Assembly: GCA_038503075.1 (NCBI GenBank)
Contig: JBCAML010000013.1
Location: forward strand, 1,364,001 to 1,428,000
Direction of reading: 5' to 3'
From: Gyromitra esculenta
Taxonomy: Eukaryota; Ascomycota; Pezizomycetes; Pezizales; Discinaceae
Length of the DNA stretch: 64,000 nucleotides
Positions 11,071-23,811 of this stretch are shown one piece after another. The position numbers were made by a program, and so were the translations under genes. The notes under the pieces were generated by a model that saw only the letters and a list, made by a program, of their open reading frames with translations, made no database searches and had not been told where the DNA came from. Each line of letters opens with the position of its first letter. Within the stretch, counting starts at the first letter, position 1.

Positions 11071-12089
11071 TTAGCGTAAGAGAGAGAATTTGGGCTCAAG
11101 GACTTATCCATTTCTTCCATATGACTAGTTTTTGTTTAGTTTGCGCGTTTCATGTTTTTGCAAGCTCTTTTTCATTTTCATTTTCTGTAGGGGGATTCAA
11201 AATGAGAGTCAGAGATCTCGAGCTTAAAAAGGTTACGTGGGGTTCAAATCGGAACAGAGAACGAACCTCATTCATGCGAGGCCTCCTAGAGATACGAAAC
11301 AGGCGGGTAGGTATTTGGGAGATCTAGTTGAGAGTGACAGGACGCCGCACGTTCTAGATCTGATGCAGGACTAGAATTCGAACCTCTCCGCAGAAATATC
11401 CGTTTAAACTAAACTTAAGCTAGTAGAAATAAGCTATATTTATAATGAGACTCGTAGGTGATTCTCCAGCGATAGTTTTCCAGGGAAGGTATCTCATGCG
11501 TGATGGACTTCACCCATTAACAGTCAATGGACGCTCTTGGTACGCCACAGTGCCACAGTGCCACCCCCACATATTCGCCAAACCAAAAACCGTTGGGGGT
11601 TCCTATTTTCACATGCCAGAGGTACATGCAGAGCCGTTGGATAAAAGTCTCGTTTCATCTGATGTTAAGATTTTGACAGTTACCGCAAGACATCGGAAAT
11701 AAAGTGATGTTCGAAACCCCTACAATCAATAAGCAATACCGGGGCGAAAATAGCTTTTTTTCTCCAGTTCATATGTGCACGACGCGCGTTTAAGGATGTC
11801 TTGGAGAATGGTGTCGGGGGGGAACGGCCCTCGGACAGCAGAAGAGGAGCAGATAATGCAGGCACGGTGTTCTCGCTGTCTCTTTAGTTCCTTCTTCGTC
11901 CCTCCTGTGCCTCGGCTCTTATCTCTACTCTATCTTAGGAATCTATAGCCATAACTGGCAACACGGCGATTCTCGGAGTCGAAGGCGGGGTATCCACTTC
12001 CGGATAGAGTAGAATCATAACTAAGCTGTGTTCCCAAACCACACATCCGTCTCGACCACTCCCCGCGGGCCAATCTCGAATCCCCCGCG
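11071..12089. other. Intergenic
   Basis: 3' flank of the NLR and pyrimidine-rich promoter-like sequence before 12090 (CT tracts around 11880-11940). No gene recognised; the frames at 11121-11327 and 11445-11702 have no protein-like features I can name. Confidence 0.5.
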
Positions 12090-13226
12090 ATGCCAGCCAT
12101 CGGTGCTTCCCCAGTCATGAGTCGAATGCACGGGTATAGCGACCCCGAGCAGTTGACAGTCGCAGATTTGGGCCTCGCTTATCGCGTTGGATCATCGGTG
12201 CTGAACCGTATCCCGCTCTACAGCCGTATTCGATCATATTCATCCAACGGCAGTTCGAGCCCCGAAGACACTCCTCTCGAAGAAAAGGTTGTACTTCTTG
12301 CTGGTACGAGGACACCGCCACCGGGATACTACGACGTTAGCGCATTAACAGAGGAGGTCAAGCTGGAAGACAAAGGGTATACGACGAACTCGGGGTCAAA
12401 ATCTATTTCATCAGCGTCAGTTGCAGAGATAGGGGAGCGAGGGGAGCAAGATACACCAGAATCGACGAAGCTTGGTTATTTCCCTGACACAGGAGCCAAA
12501 CGGTTCCTGATGTCATTCGGGTCGCTGCTCAGAACACTTAGCAGCGAGACCCCTGCATCGGATATAGTTTCGAGTTGGCTGCCTAGTGCGCTCAAGACAT
12601 TAGCAAGACCCGAAGAAGCCAGTAACGATATTGCCCATCAGATGGTATCAAGTCATCTTCATACGCTACCGAGCATCGCCGTAAACAATCACGATGAATG
12701 CGATTGCTTCCACTGTTTCCAACAAAAGCAGCTTTACCTCCTCTGGCTACAACAACGCCCCCACACTCACGCTCCACTCCATCATACAGAGCCCGCACAC
12801 ATCTGTTCCTCCTACCAGCGGCCAAGCCTTCCACCCCGTCCCGTGAAACCGCTTCTGCACCGTCTCACCGCTACATTGATCTTACGTGTATTCACGATTG
12901 CACTTACCCTCTATCCACACGTCAAGAGCATCCTCATGAGCAGCTACGCGTGGGAACGCCGGAATCATGTTGCTGAGCGCATACTCGCTGTGATGCTGAT
13001 TCTGTCTGAACGGGTGTGGACGGTGCTTGTATGGATTTTTGGATTGAATGAAGGTAATCCGGCGCGGTGGGACGACGTTGATGAACAACGTGTTAGGAAG
13101 TGGCTCGTGAAGGCAGGAGGCGAGGTGCTTGGGGGTTTTGTGGATGGGATGCAGATGGGGGTTGGCGTGTGGGGTGAGGAGACGAAGGGGACAGGGAAAG
13201 GGAAGGCTGTGATTGTGGGGGGTTAG
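12090..13226 (+). CDS. Hypothetical protein, membrane-associated C-terminal half
   Basis: Single-exon frame of 378 residues starting in a good fungal context (CGCGATGCC). Residues 1-170 are polar and Ser/Thr-rich. A Cys cluster CDCFHCFQQKQ lies near 200. Two hydrophobic segments follow: about 260-285 (LILRVFTIALTLYPHVKSIL) and about 295-320 (ILAVMLILSERVWTVLVWIF). The C-terminus is Gly-rich. I do not recognise the family. GC content and codon use resemble the housekeeping-like genes rather than the eroded regions, which supports a real gene. Attachment to a membrane is inferred from the hydrophobic pair. Confidence 0.65.
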   Translation: MPAIGASPVMSRMHGYSDPEQLTVADLGLAYRVGSSVLNRIPLYSRIRSYSSNGSSSPEDTPLEEKVVLLAGTRTPPPGYYDVSALTEEVKLEDKGYTTNSGSKSISSASVAEIGERGEQDTPESTKLGYFPDTGAKRFLMSFGSLLRTLSSETPASDIVSSWLPSALKTLARPEEASNDIAHQMVSSHLHTLPSIAVNNHDECDCFHCFQQKQLYLLWLQQRPHTHAPLHHTEPAHICSSYQRPSLPPRPVKPLLHRLTATLILRVFTIALTLYPHVKSILMSSYAWERRNHVAERILAVMLILSERVWTVLVWIFGLNEGNPARWDDVDEQRVRKWLVKAGGEVLGGFVDGMQMGVGVWGEETKGTGKGKAVIVGG

Positions 13227-15774
13227 AAAGATTGGAGTCGTTGGTTGGTGCTTCGCGTGGAAAGGGGGGTTTTTTTTTTGGAACTTCTTTCCTTGTTTAT
13301 AGTGATATTTTTTATGATTTTGTAAGTGCTGAAAAGTTTTGCGGGAGCTATAAATTTTTACTTCTTGGATATATATTTTTGGAGAAATTTCGACATAGAG
13401 GTAGAACGGCGCTGAATTGGATTGTTATCAAAGAAGTTGAATGGCGCTCGCAGAGTTGTCTTAAACATATTTAACACTGAGATAGCTATATCATTCGGCA
13501 AATTCGAAGTAGGGATAGCTGGCTGGCGAATGATAACAGAACTACAATATGACATAGAATACCCATATATTCAGGGCTAGGGTTCACGGATTTGGAATAG
13601 CCATATTTTAGCATGGAATAGATAATGCCGCCTTGTCATCGTAACATCGCTGTAGACCTTAGGATAATGTAAATCGATATTGTGAGTGAGTAACTATAAT
13701 AGAACTGAAACCCAGGGCGCAACTAATCCCGTTTCTCAGTACGGAATGTGTACTTCTTGCGTTTGGAAGGAGTGATTTTCCCGCTTATAGAGAGAGCTTC
13801 CGTCGTCAATTATAACTTAGGCTTCCGGCGTATTATTATTTTTTTCCTAAGATGTAGCCTTCGAGACTTCGTTAAATCATGTATTTATTTTTTCCTAACA
13901 TAACACACAATGCAAGCTTATTCAGCTGCAGTGGGAACAATGTGGTAGTATAGGGCACGCTAGAACTATATATCAGATACAAATTGCGCCTCGGGTACTC
14001 GCACTAAGCTCAGCAACTACTATTACAAGTGTTTGTACTCTCTTTTTCGTTTCGAAGTCTTCTCTAGGGAAGGAGCTTTACTTTATACATAGTGTAAATT
14101 TAGTTGGCTTAAACGTCGATGACGAAGGTTTATGGCTTTCGCATAGTAGTTCACTTTAATTAGCTTATATAAGAGACAGAGACGAACGGAGAGGGGAAAA
14201 AAAAGACCTGAAATTGGTAATCTAGCTAGAATTTAAATTTCACTTCGGTATTTGTTTTTACTAGCCTTCTCCAGCCACAGCGCCGGTGGTAGCTTCTCGA
14301 GACCTTCTGATGTAGGTGTTCAAGTGTTCAAGTGCTCAAGAACGGCCACCAGCCATGATAAACTAGCTGCACATAGTACAGTCGTGTAAGAAAAGTCTTG
14401 GCACCCTACCTCGCTAGCGAGACAGCTATCTACACACAACATACTTGCGTGCAACACCAGCTAGTGCGGCCATACAAAATGGTAGAATCTTATTTGTCGT
14501 CTCTGTATTTATTTTCATTATTTCACAATATATTTGTGTTGCGCTCTTTATTACCGGTACCATGTAGAGTATTGGTTGTACCATAGAGAAGTAGGGTGTC
14601 AAGACTTTTCTTACACGACTGTACACCCATGTATGTTGTAGGCTACTAAGATTCTATATTGTACGGTCATGGGCATAAATTCATTGTAATTATGTGCTCT
14701 TCTAAGTTAGCCCACCCAAAAGGCAGACTATCTCTGCACGAGGTAGAGCCTGTATGTAGCGATTCTGGGTCTTAATAGCATCCCCGGATATTAAATAAGC
14801 AACTTTTCTTTTCTTTTTTGACTCGAAGCTACTTATATATGTATAGTTAAGGGCTGGTTATGTAATTGATAGAATAATCAATATCTCTATTAAACCAGAC
14901 GGTTCCAATCCAATTACCTACTTAGGTTAGAATCTCAGTCTTTATGTAGGGGCGAAAGGGATATCGATATTTCCGGCTCATATCCCATATCTATGCGCAT
15001 GTGCATAGATCTAGAGCAGAGCTATATATAGGATTGGGGCATACGGTATCACTCGACATCCACTTATAAGTATTCAAAATGTTAACGTTCATATATATCA
15101 GCTTTGACGTCAGAATCTCGGGAGTTTTTCCTAGAAAGTTGATCTGATAACCTTTTCAGTTCTTGGTAGGAATCCCGGAGTTTTGATAAAGGCACACATC
15201 GTGAGTTGAGTTTTTGGGTTCAAACACCTGGCAAAACTACCACTACCCTAGGACACACATAGCTTGTTGCAGAAAAATGACGAGATCGTGGGGGGTTTGT
15301 GTGACTAGTGTAGAGCCAACGTATCTTGATGGGCCATTTTTTTCTAACCACATCAGCGGATTCTGGGGATACGGATACGGAATTTCGCCTAGTCTTGGAA
15401 CACCGAAAAGGGGGGGCGTTGAATAAAAATAACGGGTTTACGATGTCGTAACTAATCCTGCAATTTGGTGCGCCAAATATTAACGCTCTTATCTCGACCT
15501 CGGCCTATTCCAGCTATAGATAGCTAGTGCGTAGTATTCAGCAATCCAACTATTGTCGCGGATAAATTGACAGCAACGTTAATCATTCCCAATTGGTCGA
15601 TATTCTAAGCTGGGATCATTGTCCAACGTGACACAAGGCCCCGCTACCTGAGCCAATTCCCATGGCGAAAGCACCAACTTACAACTCAGCCTCAAGCTTG
15701 CACCAACCGCACTGAGCAACCAAACCGCCTCGTTGGAGCTCTCGTTCTAGCCTCGACGACAGATAAACACAATC
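13227..15774. other. AT-rich intergenic region with a miniature transposon
   Basis: No gene seen. It contains the TIR element at 14379-14621, listed separately, and an ATCTATGC..GCATAGAT palindrome near 14990-15010. The base composition suggests old, mutated sequence. Confidence 0.5.
14379..14621. mobile_element. Miniature TIR transposon (Tc1/mariner-type MITE)
   Basis: A 243-bp element with terminal inverted repeats of about 31 bp. The left end starts CAGTCGTGTAAGAAAAGTCT; the right end is its reverse complement with one mismatch in the first 31 bases (CTTGGCACC against CTTGACACC). Both ends are flanked by TA (14377-14378 and 14622-14623), the target duplication of Tc1/mariner elements, and the CAGT start fits that superfamily. 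The interior codes for no transposase, so it is non-autonomous. Confidence 0.85.
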
Positions 15775-17362
15775 ATGAGCTTCGGGTTCGCAGTGGGGGA
15801 TTTTATAGCCGCGGGGCAGTTGGCCTGGGACCTTTATCACAAGTGTTATCTTGGTTAGTGACACACTTTTTGCGTTTAGGATGCTGCAGCCGCTCACATT
15901 AGGTAAATTCTAGTTATACAAGATGCACCACGCGAATTTCGCGACCTTGTTGACTGTCTTCATTCGGTTAGGATCGCTATGCGGGATCTCGAAGATGAAG
16001 TCAAGAGCGAGACCTCGGCGCTCTCACGCGCTGGCGAGGATCGTGTGCGAAATGTGGTTGCTATGGTGGGCGCCATTACCAGAACATTGAAGGCCGTTGA
16101 GAAGATCATCAACCGGTACCAGACAATGGTTGGAACGGCGGGAGATTTCAAATCATATGGGCTTAGGTTATGGAGCAAAATTAAGTGGACACAAGAAGTC
16201 AAAGTAATCGAAGATTTGAAGCAGAAGCTGATGTTCCACACCAGCACTATAACACTAGTTCTGTTGACTGTAGGCAAGTTCGTGACATGACTCTCCGCCT
16301 CCTCTAATTGCCTTTCGTTCTAGAAAAAAGGGTGACTGATTTTTTTTTGAATAGCGCATCCTTGAGTCGCATGGAAACAATCATGCAGACATTAGTGAAT
16401 CCTATTCCACCGCAAACCAACGCCACCACCGTCGCAACCAGAAGTGAGGATTTACACTCAGTTAGTCATGAACTACCTGTCGACCGTAATAGCGCGAACG
16501 TTTCCGAGGTTCAAGGTTCGAATAGTTTGCAAGAATTATTGGGTGACAATCGGTATCTGCCACCTGAATTAGCCGGCAATGATCGATATCCAGCTTATTT
16601 GTCGGATCAAATGACAATCCATGAGTTGGATATCACAGCAGAAGAGACCGTAGCGGTAAAAGAGATACTTGCCGAGGCCGAACAAAAATTCATCAAGCAC
16701 GGTAGGCCCGCGCCTTCGCGTGGGAACACTGTCAAGGAAACCCCTCTGGTAAAAACATCAATTAGTCGAAAACCAATACCTAATTCCCGTAATCGACAAA
16801 ACAGCTACGATCAAGCTACTAGCAGTGCCTGGGAATCAGTCAATAAACATCCGGAGAGAGTAAATGCGTCAAACTTAAACATCAGCTCAGGTCTCCCTCC
16901 GGTTCCTGCAAAAATCCCCCATGATTATCCCCCGATAGCGATACAGAATGAAAAGCATTCAGATACAGGCACTCTAGCTAGCAGCATCACCTACAGGCCA
17001 AGCCCTGAAATTGAAAAAGTGCTTCTCAGCTATGCAGGTACCTACTCAAGCACCAAGAGATGGCCTACTGATTTCAGGAGCTGGCTTCAGATTGCCGAGT
17101 GGTGGTTTTTGAAGGTGAAGACAAGACATCGATATAAATACATTACTTCCTATTAGACAGGAAAAATTCATTCATGGCAAGCACTGATTCGTGGTGTGTG
17201 TAGGCTGAACTGTCAAGTCGAGAACACGGTAGGCTGATAGATCAAGCCTATATTGATTTTGTTAAATGCTCTTGGATCTTAAGCGATATAATTGGAGAAA
17301 ATAATAACTTCAGCTATGAAATGTATGGAAATGACTCATCAGATTACTATCATTTATTGAAA
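15775..17362 (+). CDS. Fungal STAND-type N-terminal domain protein, 3' part uncertain
   Basis: Exon 1 (15775-15853) encodes MSFGFAVGDFIAAGQLAWDL, the typical opening of the fungal N-terminal domain placed on STAND and related proteins. Exon 2 from 15923 continues DAPREFRDLVDCLHSVRIAM with helical sequence to about 16260. Exon 3 (about 16353-17114) holds a low-complexity linker, then SWLQIAEWWFLK. Exon 4 (17204-17362) encodes AELSSREHGRLIDQAY and onward, which matches the W-x-x-A-x-WWLLK block I know from this family. The donor near 16260-16268 is weak and the acceptor ambiguous. Downstream reading frames become uncertain after 17363, so the gene may be eroding. Function unknown; these proteins are often near NLRs. 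Confidence 0.6.
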
Positions 17363-20168
17363 GTAAGCAAATTTAAATACCCTTCTGCTTGTGACCGATA
17401 ATGTTACTTCATCTTGCCTAATGCTAGAGTGGGGGGAAAGAAACTAGAAATGAATTACATTCAACAAGATCCAGATACTCCAATACCTACTGGCAACTTA
17501 GATTCATATACGGTGAATCTGAAATTTTTAGAGCCAAAGCAGCCGGAGGAAGAGAGTGGAATATTTGTATCACCTCATCATCAGGATTTGGATATTTTCA
17601 ATCATGAGACCAGGGAGCACGAGCAAGTTATTTTCCAGAGGTTTGTTTTACCTGCTATATATATATCCTTGCAGATAGTCTCGCGAAGGTTTTACGTACA
17701 AGGTAGTAAATTTATCTGCGATAGTTTTATCGCTTTAGAATTTGGACTATGTCGACCAAGTCAACCATCGCATGAGATGGCAAGATCCTATCTTCTTACA
17801 TTATACTTTAGCCGAAGTTCCCTTACTTCTTGGATATATGTTTGTAATCAAACACGGTCACTAGGAATTGTGAGATCAAGTGAGTTTACAATCAATCAGC
17901 CCCTCGAGTGATCCAATCACAACATATCAGAGATTGATAGCAAGTAGTCGATAGGAGGAATGTTGGTCCCCAGCTAGATGGCTCAAATATCAGTGACTGG
18001 ATAGACCTAGAGTTCAATGGGCAGGTTATTTATGGCGGGTTTTTGTCAGCCGAAGGTTTGTTACCACGATGTCCCAGGTAAGAGGATGAACTGGCCTCTA
18101 ATTTGTGGATTTTTTAATACAGCGGCTGTTCCATATGCGATAGAGTATAATTTTATCAGAAGAGAATTGCTAGAAATGCCTACCTGTATCTCTGAGATGT
18201 AAGTTTTATACGGCGGTAGGTCCGGAATAGCGTGTACGACTAGAGTTGCTGACTTATTGTTAGCACCGTTGAGGAGGCACGGTACATGCCACGAGGCCAC
18301 GGTGTCAATCCAATAGGTGTCGGCCCAGCTCCACTTGCCCTAATGGAGATGATGAAGGCAGAAGATGAGCAGAGCCGATATAGGGAGTTAGTAATGCGTG
18401 GCCACTTCACTACCAAAGGTACCATTCAACCACCAGACCCCCGGCCCATATTTACTAATTGCTTATCTAATAGAAATTCCACTCCATGTTATCAAAATTC
18501 TACAGTCACGAAACTCACCAATCCGAGTACAGCTGTGGTGGCCCACATTTGATATACCTCGCGAAGATTTACGGGATTACCTAAGATGGCCTCTTAGCAT
18601 GGCGGCGGTCAGGAAATATAACAAGACTGAATTTTATTTTAATCCGCACATGAGAAGTAGCGTTAACTTGACAAATATTGCCGGAACTTTAAACTTTGTT
18701 GAGACCCGGTATCGATCAATCGACGGTAACGGGCCTCTGGCGTCTTAATACCTCGTATGATTTACTAACGAATATTTCCTAATTTTAGAGCGATTGTTAG
18801 ACATTGACCTTAAGGTGCGATCAGGTAGGCAATATGTTAATTAGTGATATAGTCTAAGGGTTGGGAGCGCCGCTGAATTCGAGGATTTCAACACATGGTA
18901 GACAGGATGTTAGATGTGATATTCAAAACGCCCGAAGGTAATTACAAAGGGATGCGATTCTCTGATCAACTTCGAATACTGTGAAACTAGTAGCTGATGC
19001 CGGTTTAGATGCTGCAGAGTTTATAAGGCATACTGGAGGAGCGGCTCCACAAGTCACAGAACGCCTAGTTTTCCAAAAGTATGTCCTAGTTGGGTTAAGA
19101 TACCGCGTAGAAAGTCGCAAGATACAACCTTGCCAGTTTCTATTTTATCATAGTTCTACAGCAGACTGATTTCCCGCCCCGAATAGGATTTCCCACGACA
19201 AAGAAATCAGGCTTTTTCGAGGAGCCGGGTTAGATAGCGCGATACGATTATCCTATAAAGAATCTGACGTATATTGCAGTTTTATTGGTTGGGATATTGT
19301 TTTTCTCAAGTTTGATTAGCATCGGGCAAGAAGTTGTTTCTAACTGTCTCTAATATTGCTTCACTGTAGTCGATCAGTTTTCTACATACAAAATTACGCC
19401 TGAAGGCAGCGTATCGTTGTGGTCTATCATGTGGAGCCCGTTTGGGAATCCTCTGAGAAATAACTACAGCTATTTGACTGACAGTATTGATTTAGGACTC
19501 TTTAGTACACCAGGTAAATATCGTCCCACTATTTTTGGGAACACGACTTTATTGATGAGTATATAGAAAGAGATGATTTCATTACTCGTTTGGCTTTCCC
19601 TGAGCAGCAGGTAAGGTGCGCGTCAATGGGGATTGCAAGCTTCACCGGCGTTCGAGCAGGAGTGATTGGGAGGTTTGCCAAGGCGATAAGTAGCCTACGA
19701 AGCTCTGCAGAGGAAGCAATGTTAGTTCTTAGAATTTTTGGAGATTCCCTAGAAGTCATGATTTTTGGGAAAATCCAGTACGCAGAGTGTAGTACACCCG
19801 GTGAGCATTTAAGGCTTACAGCAAATGGTGGGTGATATATCTTTTGAAGTTCGCCCTTGTCCCTCTCTGACCACTCCTCTAAAATTTCTTCCCTTATTCA
19901 CTACAAACATTTTAGATGGCTTAAGCTTATATAACAATTATTTTCTCGAATCTTAGTTTTAACCTATTCCGAGAAGAAGTTGGATCAACCAAAGGGTGCA
20001 CATCCCAAGCTATCGGTCCGTCTATCGGCTTCTGGCACCCAATTACACAGTTTCAACCGCGAACGTTCCATTATGAAGCTCGCACGAGCTCCGAAGCTAG
20101 TAGCAGCTGAAATAGGTGGGTTGAGCTTTGTTGTGAATGATATATCTGAGTGGCGAGGTATGTATTAA
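17363..20168 (+). pseudogene. Exon-like coding remnants, probably eroded gene(s)
   Basis: Several short plus-strand stretches read as protein but cannot be joined into one clean model. Examples: 17414-17643 (ending EHEQVIFQR); 18005-18056 (FNGQVIYGGFLSAEGL); 18270-18420 (PRGHGVNPIGVGPAPLALME); 18550-18745; 18970-19110 (AGLDAAEFIRHTGGAAPQ); 19375-19512 (IMWSPFGNPLRNNYSYLTDS). Donor- and acceptor-like motifs lie between some of them. They could be the 3' part of the gene starting at 15775, a second gene, or relics. No domain recognised. Confidence 0.4.
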
Positions 20169-23100
20169 TCGCATCTCTTCTTGTTTATCTGATCTCCCTC
20201 TCATAGCTCATCTTCCCACTTGGAATATTATTCGCCCGCGTTATAATATTATATATAAACTGATGCTAACTTGATCTTCGCTATAGCTGCTGTCGCAAGA
20301 TTACAAATTGAGCACATGACATCACAAAACTAGCTATAGCTCAAGACGAACGCTCCTAAGTTCCTGACTTACATACCTGATCGGAGAGCTAAGGTTCTAG
20401 GCTCAATTACATGTACTATAAATAAAAGTTGATAAATATAAACCTCCAGTTCGTCCTAACCAACTATCGTTAGCAGCGACATATGGGGATATTATGCAAT
20501 AGACTCACCGGACCAACATACAAGTATACTAGGTTAGGCCAGTCAGAGAGAGTACGTACTTAAGTTTATTTGAAATGGGAGCTAAGGTTAATATCATAAA
20601 GAACCCCAGACTAATGATATATTCGCAGCGAGCGATCACTCTACTCCTTTTTCAACCCAGACCAGTAAAATACTCCGCCTAGGCTCCGGTACATTAGTAT
20701 GTAAATTAGAAACATAAAAATGTGCTTATTTAATATAATCCCCAAATAACCTGTGCAGGTATTGATATTGGTTGCAGCTACGCATTGATATCCGAGATAC
20801 CCCCGGATTCAGCCTGCAATAAACCAACTCATTTTTTATACTCATCACTATAGCTACTAATCGTATTGAAAAGTGGGATTCTCGGGAACCATCGGTCATG
20901 CTTGGTGAAAACCAGCGACCCTATATCTACAAAAATCTCAGAAGATTAATACTCCTAGGCCGCGCGTGGGAACAGAAAGCGTATACCTACGTTTTTTCCG
21001 TCTCGTTATCATCAATCTTGACCAAGGGTTTTCCCCTCCCAGCACATGTCATCAATGACATGAACCAAAGAATTGTTTCTTCGATTGTGTGGCCCGTAGT
21101 TAGGATACCGCTATTTTGTAACACGGCAGCCTAGAATTGGATATAGAAACGTAAACTATTTGTGTGATGTTAATTATCAGGCCCCATGGAATCACAAACT
21201 TTTTTTAAAGTGTTTTACTATGGTTTATGAGAGAAATGCCGACCAAATGGGGTGACTAACACGCATGAATTAGATGTCTATATTTGATAAGCTCACTATT
21301 AATTTGAGACCAAGCTACCTGGAAATAAGTTAGGTCAACACTAGGACCCGGCAAGCACAAATATGGTGAGGTACGTTAGTAGAGGCGTTTGTTCTAGCAA
21401 TTCCGACGGTGAAAACTATAGACTTCCACGCAAAGAATTGTGGCCCGCGGGTGAAAATTATATAACTTAAACGGGTTACTATTTTTACCTGACTTCGCCC
21501 ACTGTTGTCCGGGGCACAAGTTTAAAGGGATGTTTGAGGTGAGATACACCGGCGTCTCCATCAAATCCATATTTGGCAAATATCTTTTAAGCTGTCGTTA
21601 CCCGTTCAGGGATCTGGCGTCCTGCGCGCGCGGCGGCAGTGATTTTATCGATTATCGAAGGTAGTATTGCTACAAAACTCTTGTAGATGATTCACAAATT
21701 TAAACCGTCGGAAGTGATACCTTGGTAGATGATCGTAATCTGCCGAAAAAGTAAACATCATGGTGTTTATAATATCGTGAGAGAGGGGGTTGAGGTTCAG
21801 ATTCTACCGAGAATGGTGAGACACATACCCAAAATCTGATAAGATCAGTGATGTGCGTTAGTCTGGTGCGGACGACAGGTTGAATCCGGATTAGGATTTT
21901 GTTTCATCTCACTGCAAATACTGGCAAATCAAAACCCTCCCAACTTTAACTCGGAAGTACGTGTGACCCACTGTTATGATAGTTACACATACACGAAGCC
22001 CAACTAGAGACGACAATTTACCCCTTGTTTGGTTTATTTCGCTCGTTCAAGAAACTACTCTAATTTTTAGAAACTTACCTTCCTCAGTTAACCTCGCGAT
22101 ACCGTATCACGGTGTTGGAAACTTAACGCCTGCAATTCATGTCGTATAATCCATACTTGATTTGGTAGTAGTTAATGCAGATTTTCTCAAGACCAATACT
22201 ATATATATACCCAACTTCGTTTCGTACTACAGAAGAATGCATATAGCATCATCAATTAATACACATTCATGATCAATAGATAGCCGTGTCAAACTTAATA
22301 GCGACGACCTCAAAGTCTACGGATGTGATATCTACATATACCCAGGCTCTTCAAAATGTATCTCTCGGTCCATATACAACTAACAGTACGGAAATCGGGC
22401 TCGAAATTCAGAAATCGTCTTGCAGAATTATGAAATTCACTATAAATATAGGGCAGATCATCTTCCACTAGCTATCCTATTCTAAAATGGAACATGCGAT
22501 CCATAGCTTCCAGGTCAATCAGCCTGCTTTCAGTAGATCACTTCACGAAAAAGAAGGGTCAAGCTAATACTACTATTTGCATGAAAAGCTATTGGAGCTA
22601 CGCGTTTTTGGATTTCGTCAAGTCGGAATTCTCCAGAATTTATTTTAAATGCACCATATATTTTAAATAAGTTTTATGCATTCCCTCCCCTTCATTTCCG
22701 TGTTCAAATCCACTTTACTTACCGTTGTAAATGAAACTTGGGATGATACCCCAAAGCTAGTATTTCGCCATTTAAACCACCTCAGTGCATAATTTGATTT
22801 ACACGTTCAAACCTTTGATGCGGAATCCCAATACCACAAAAAGATAGTGTTTGAGATTTCTCAGCATGGTGGAGCAAACATCGGCAGATATAGAGCTAAT
22901 AAGCGCCGGTATTCAACCCAAGCAAACCCCTGTCATTCATGACTGCCCGAATCACGTTTCATCGTTACACAACGCTTAAAGCTGCCTCGTTCCTTACTTA
23001 AATCACTAGGAATTATTTAAGTTTTTTTTCCCTTTTCTTGAGGGATGCCACGCGCTGCAGGTGTCGTTGGAAAATCCTATCTTAGTGTTTCGAATGCATT

Positions 23101-23811
23101 ACGACAAACCTTGGTCTCATTTCGGATAGTTGATTACATATATACCAACCATGATACGTAGGAACACAGCCTCGTTTGACTGCTGAAAATGTTCCTATGC
23201 CACTTCTATGCGCTCATTGTAGCATTCTAAGGCAATTATTGAAGGAATAGAAGAGGAGATCAGGTGCCTGCATTCGGGTGCTTTTTGAGCCTCTACTGAT
23301 TGCAACCCAGGTTTTGTCCAACGGCTGCATGCAGCTGCGCCGATCGGCTAGAGTCGTATAGAGGTAATATAAGAGTGCTAGCCGAGTCCATACATCCCAG
23401 CAGCAGGGAGTCTCCAGGTACATCTTATATTCTAACGTAATTTCCTATTCCCATTGCCTGTAATCAATCATGTTCTAGAATCGTTACAATATTGCCACGC
23501 CAGAAATGTGGAGCTATAGCAAACTGATAGCCCTACAATCCCGCCTCATTTTTTTCCCTATTGCCAGTAAATTTGTGAGAAAAGGTTGCATAAACAGGTT
23601 AATCGTCATATTTGTAATGAGCTCTTCTACACTAGGAGTATGCATGTATTTAGTTTGGCATGGTTTAAGTAAGCTTTAGATCTAATGAGTACGTTAGTGG
23701 GTAATCTCACCCTACCGTATAATTATAAAGGTTCGCCCAAATCACATATCCCACAGACTGCAAGAAAGTCTCACGCTTGTAAAAAACAAACAAACAGCAC
23801 AAACTAGTAAT
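20169..23811. other. AT-rich gene-free stretch
   Basis: No convincing gene on either strand; frames are short and have no recognisable motifs. Contains one TACATGTA octamer at 20408-20415. It looks like degraded repeat DNA, but I cannot name the source. Confidence 0.45.

Noticed and set aside
11205..11400. GGTTCAAAT and TTCGAACC words suggesting tRNA T arms
   Set aside because: No paired stems or A box at suitable distance on either strand.
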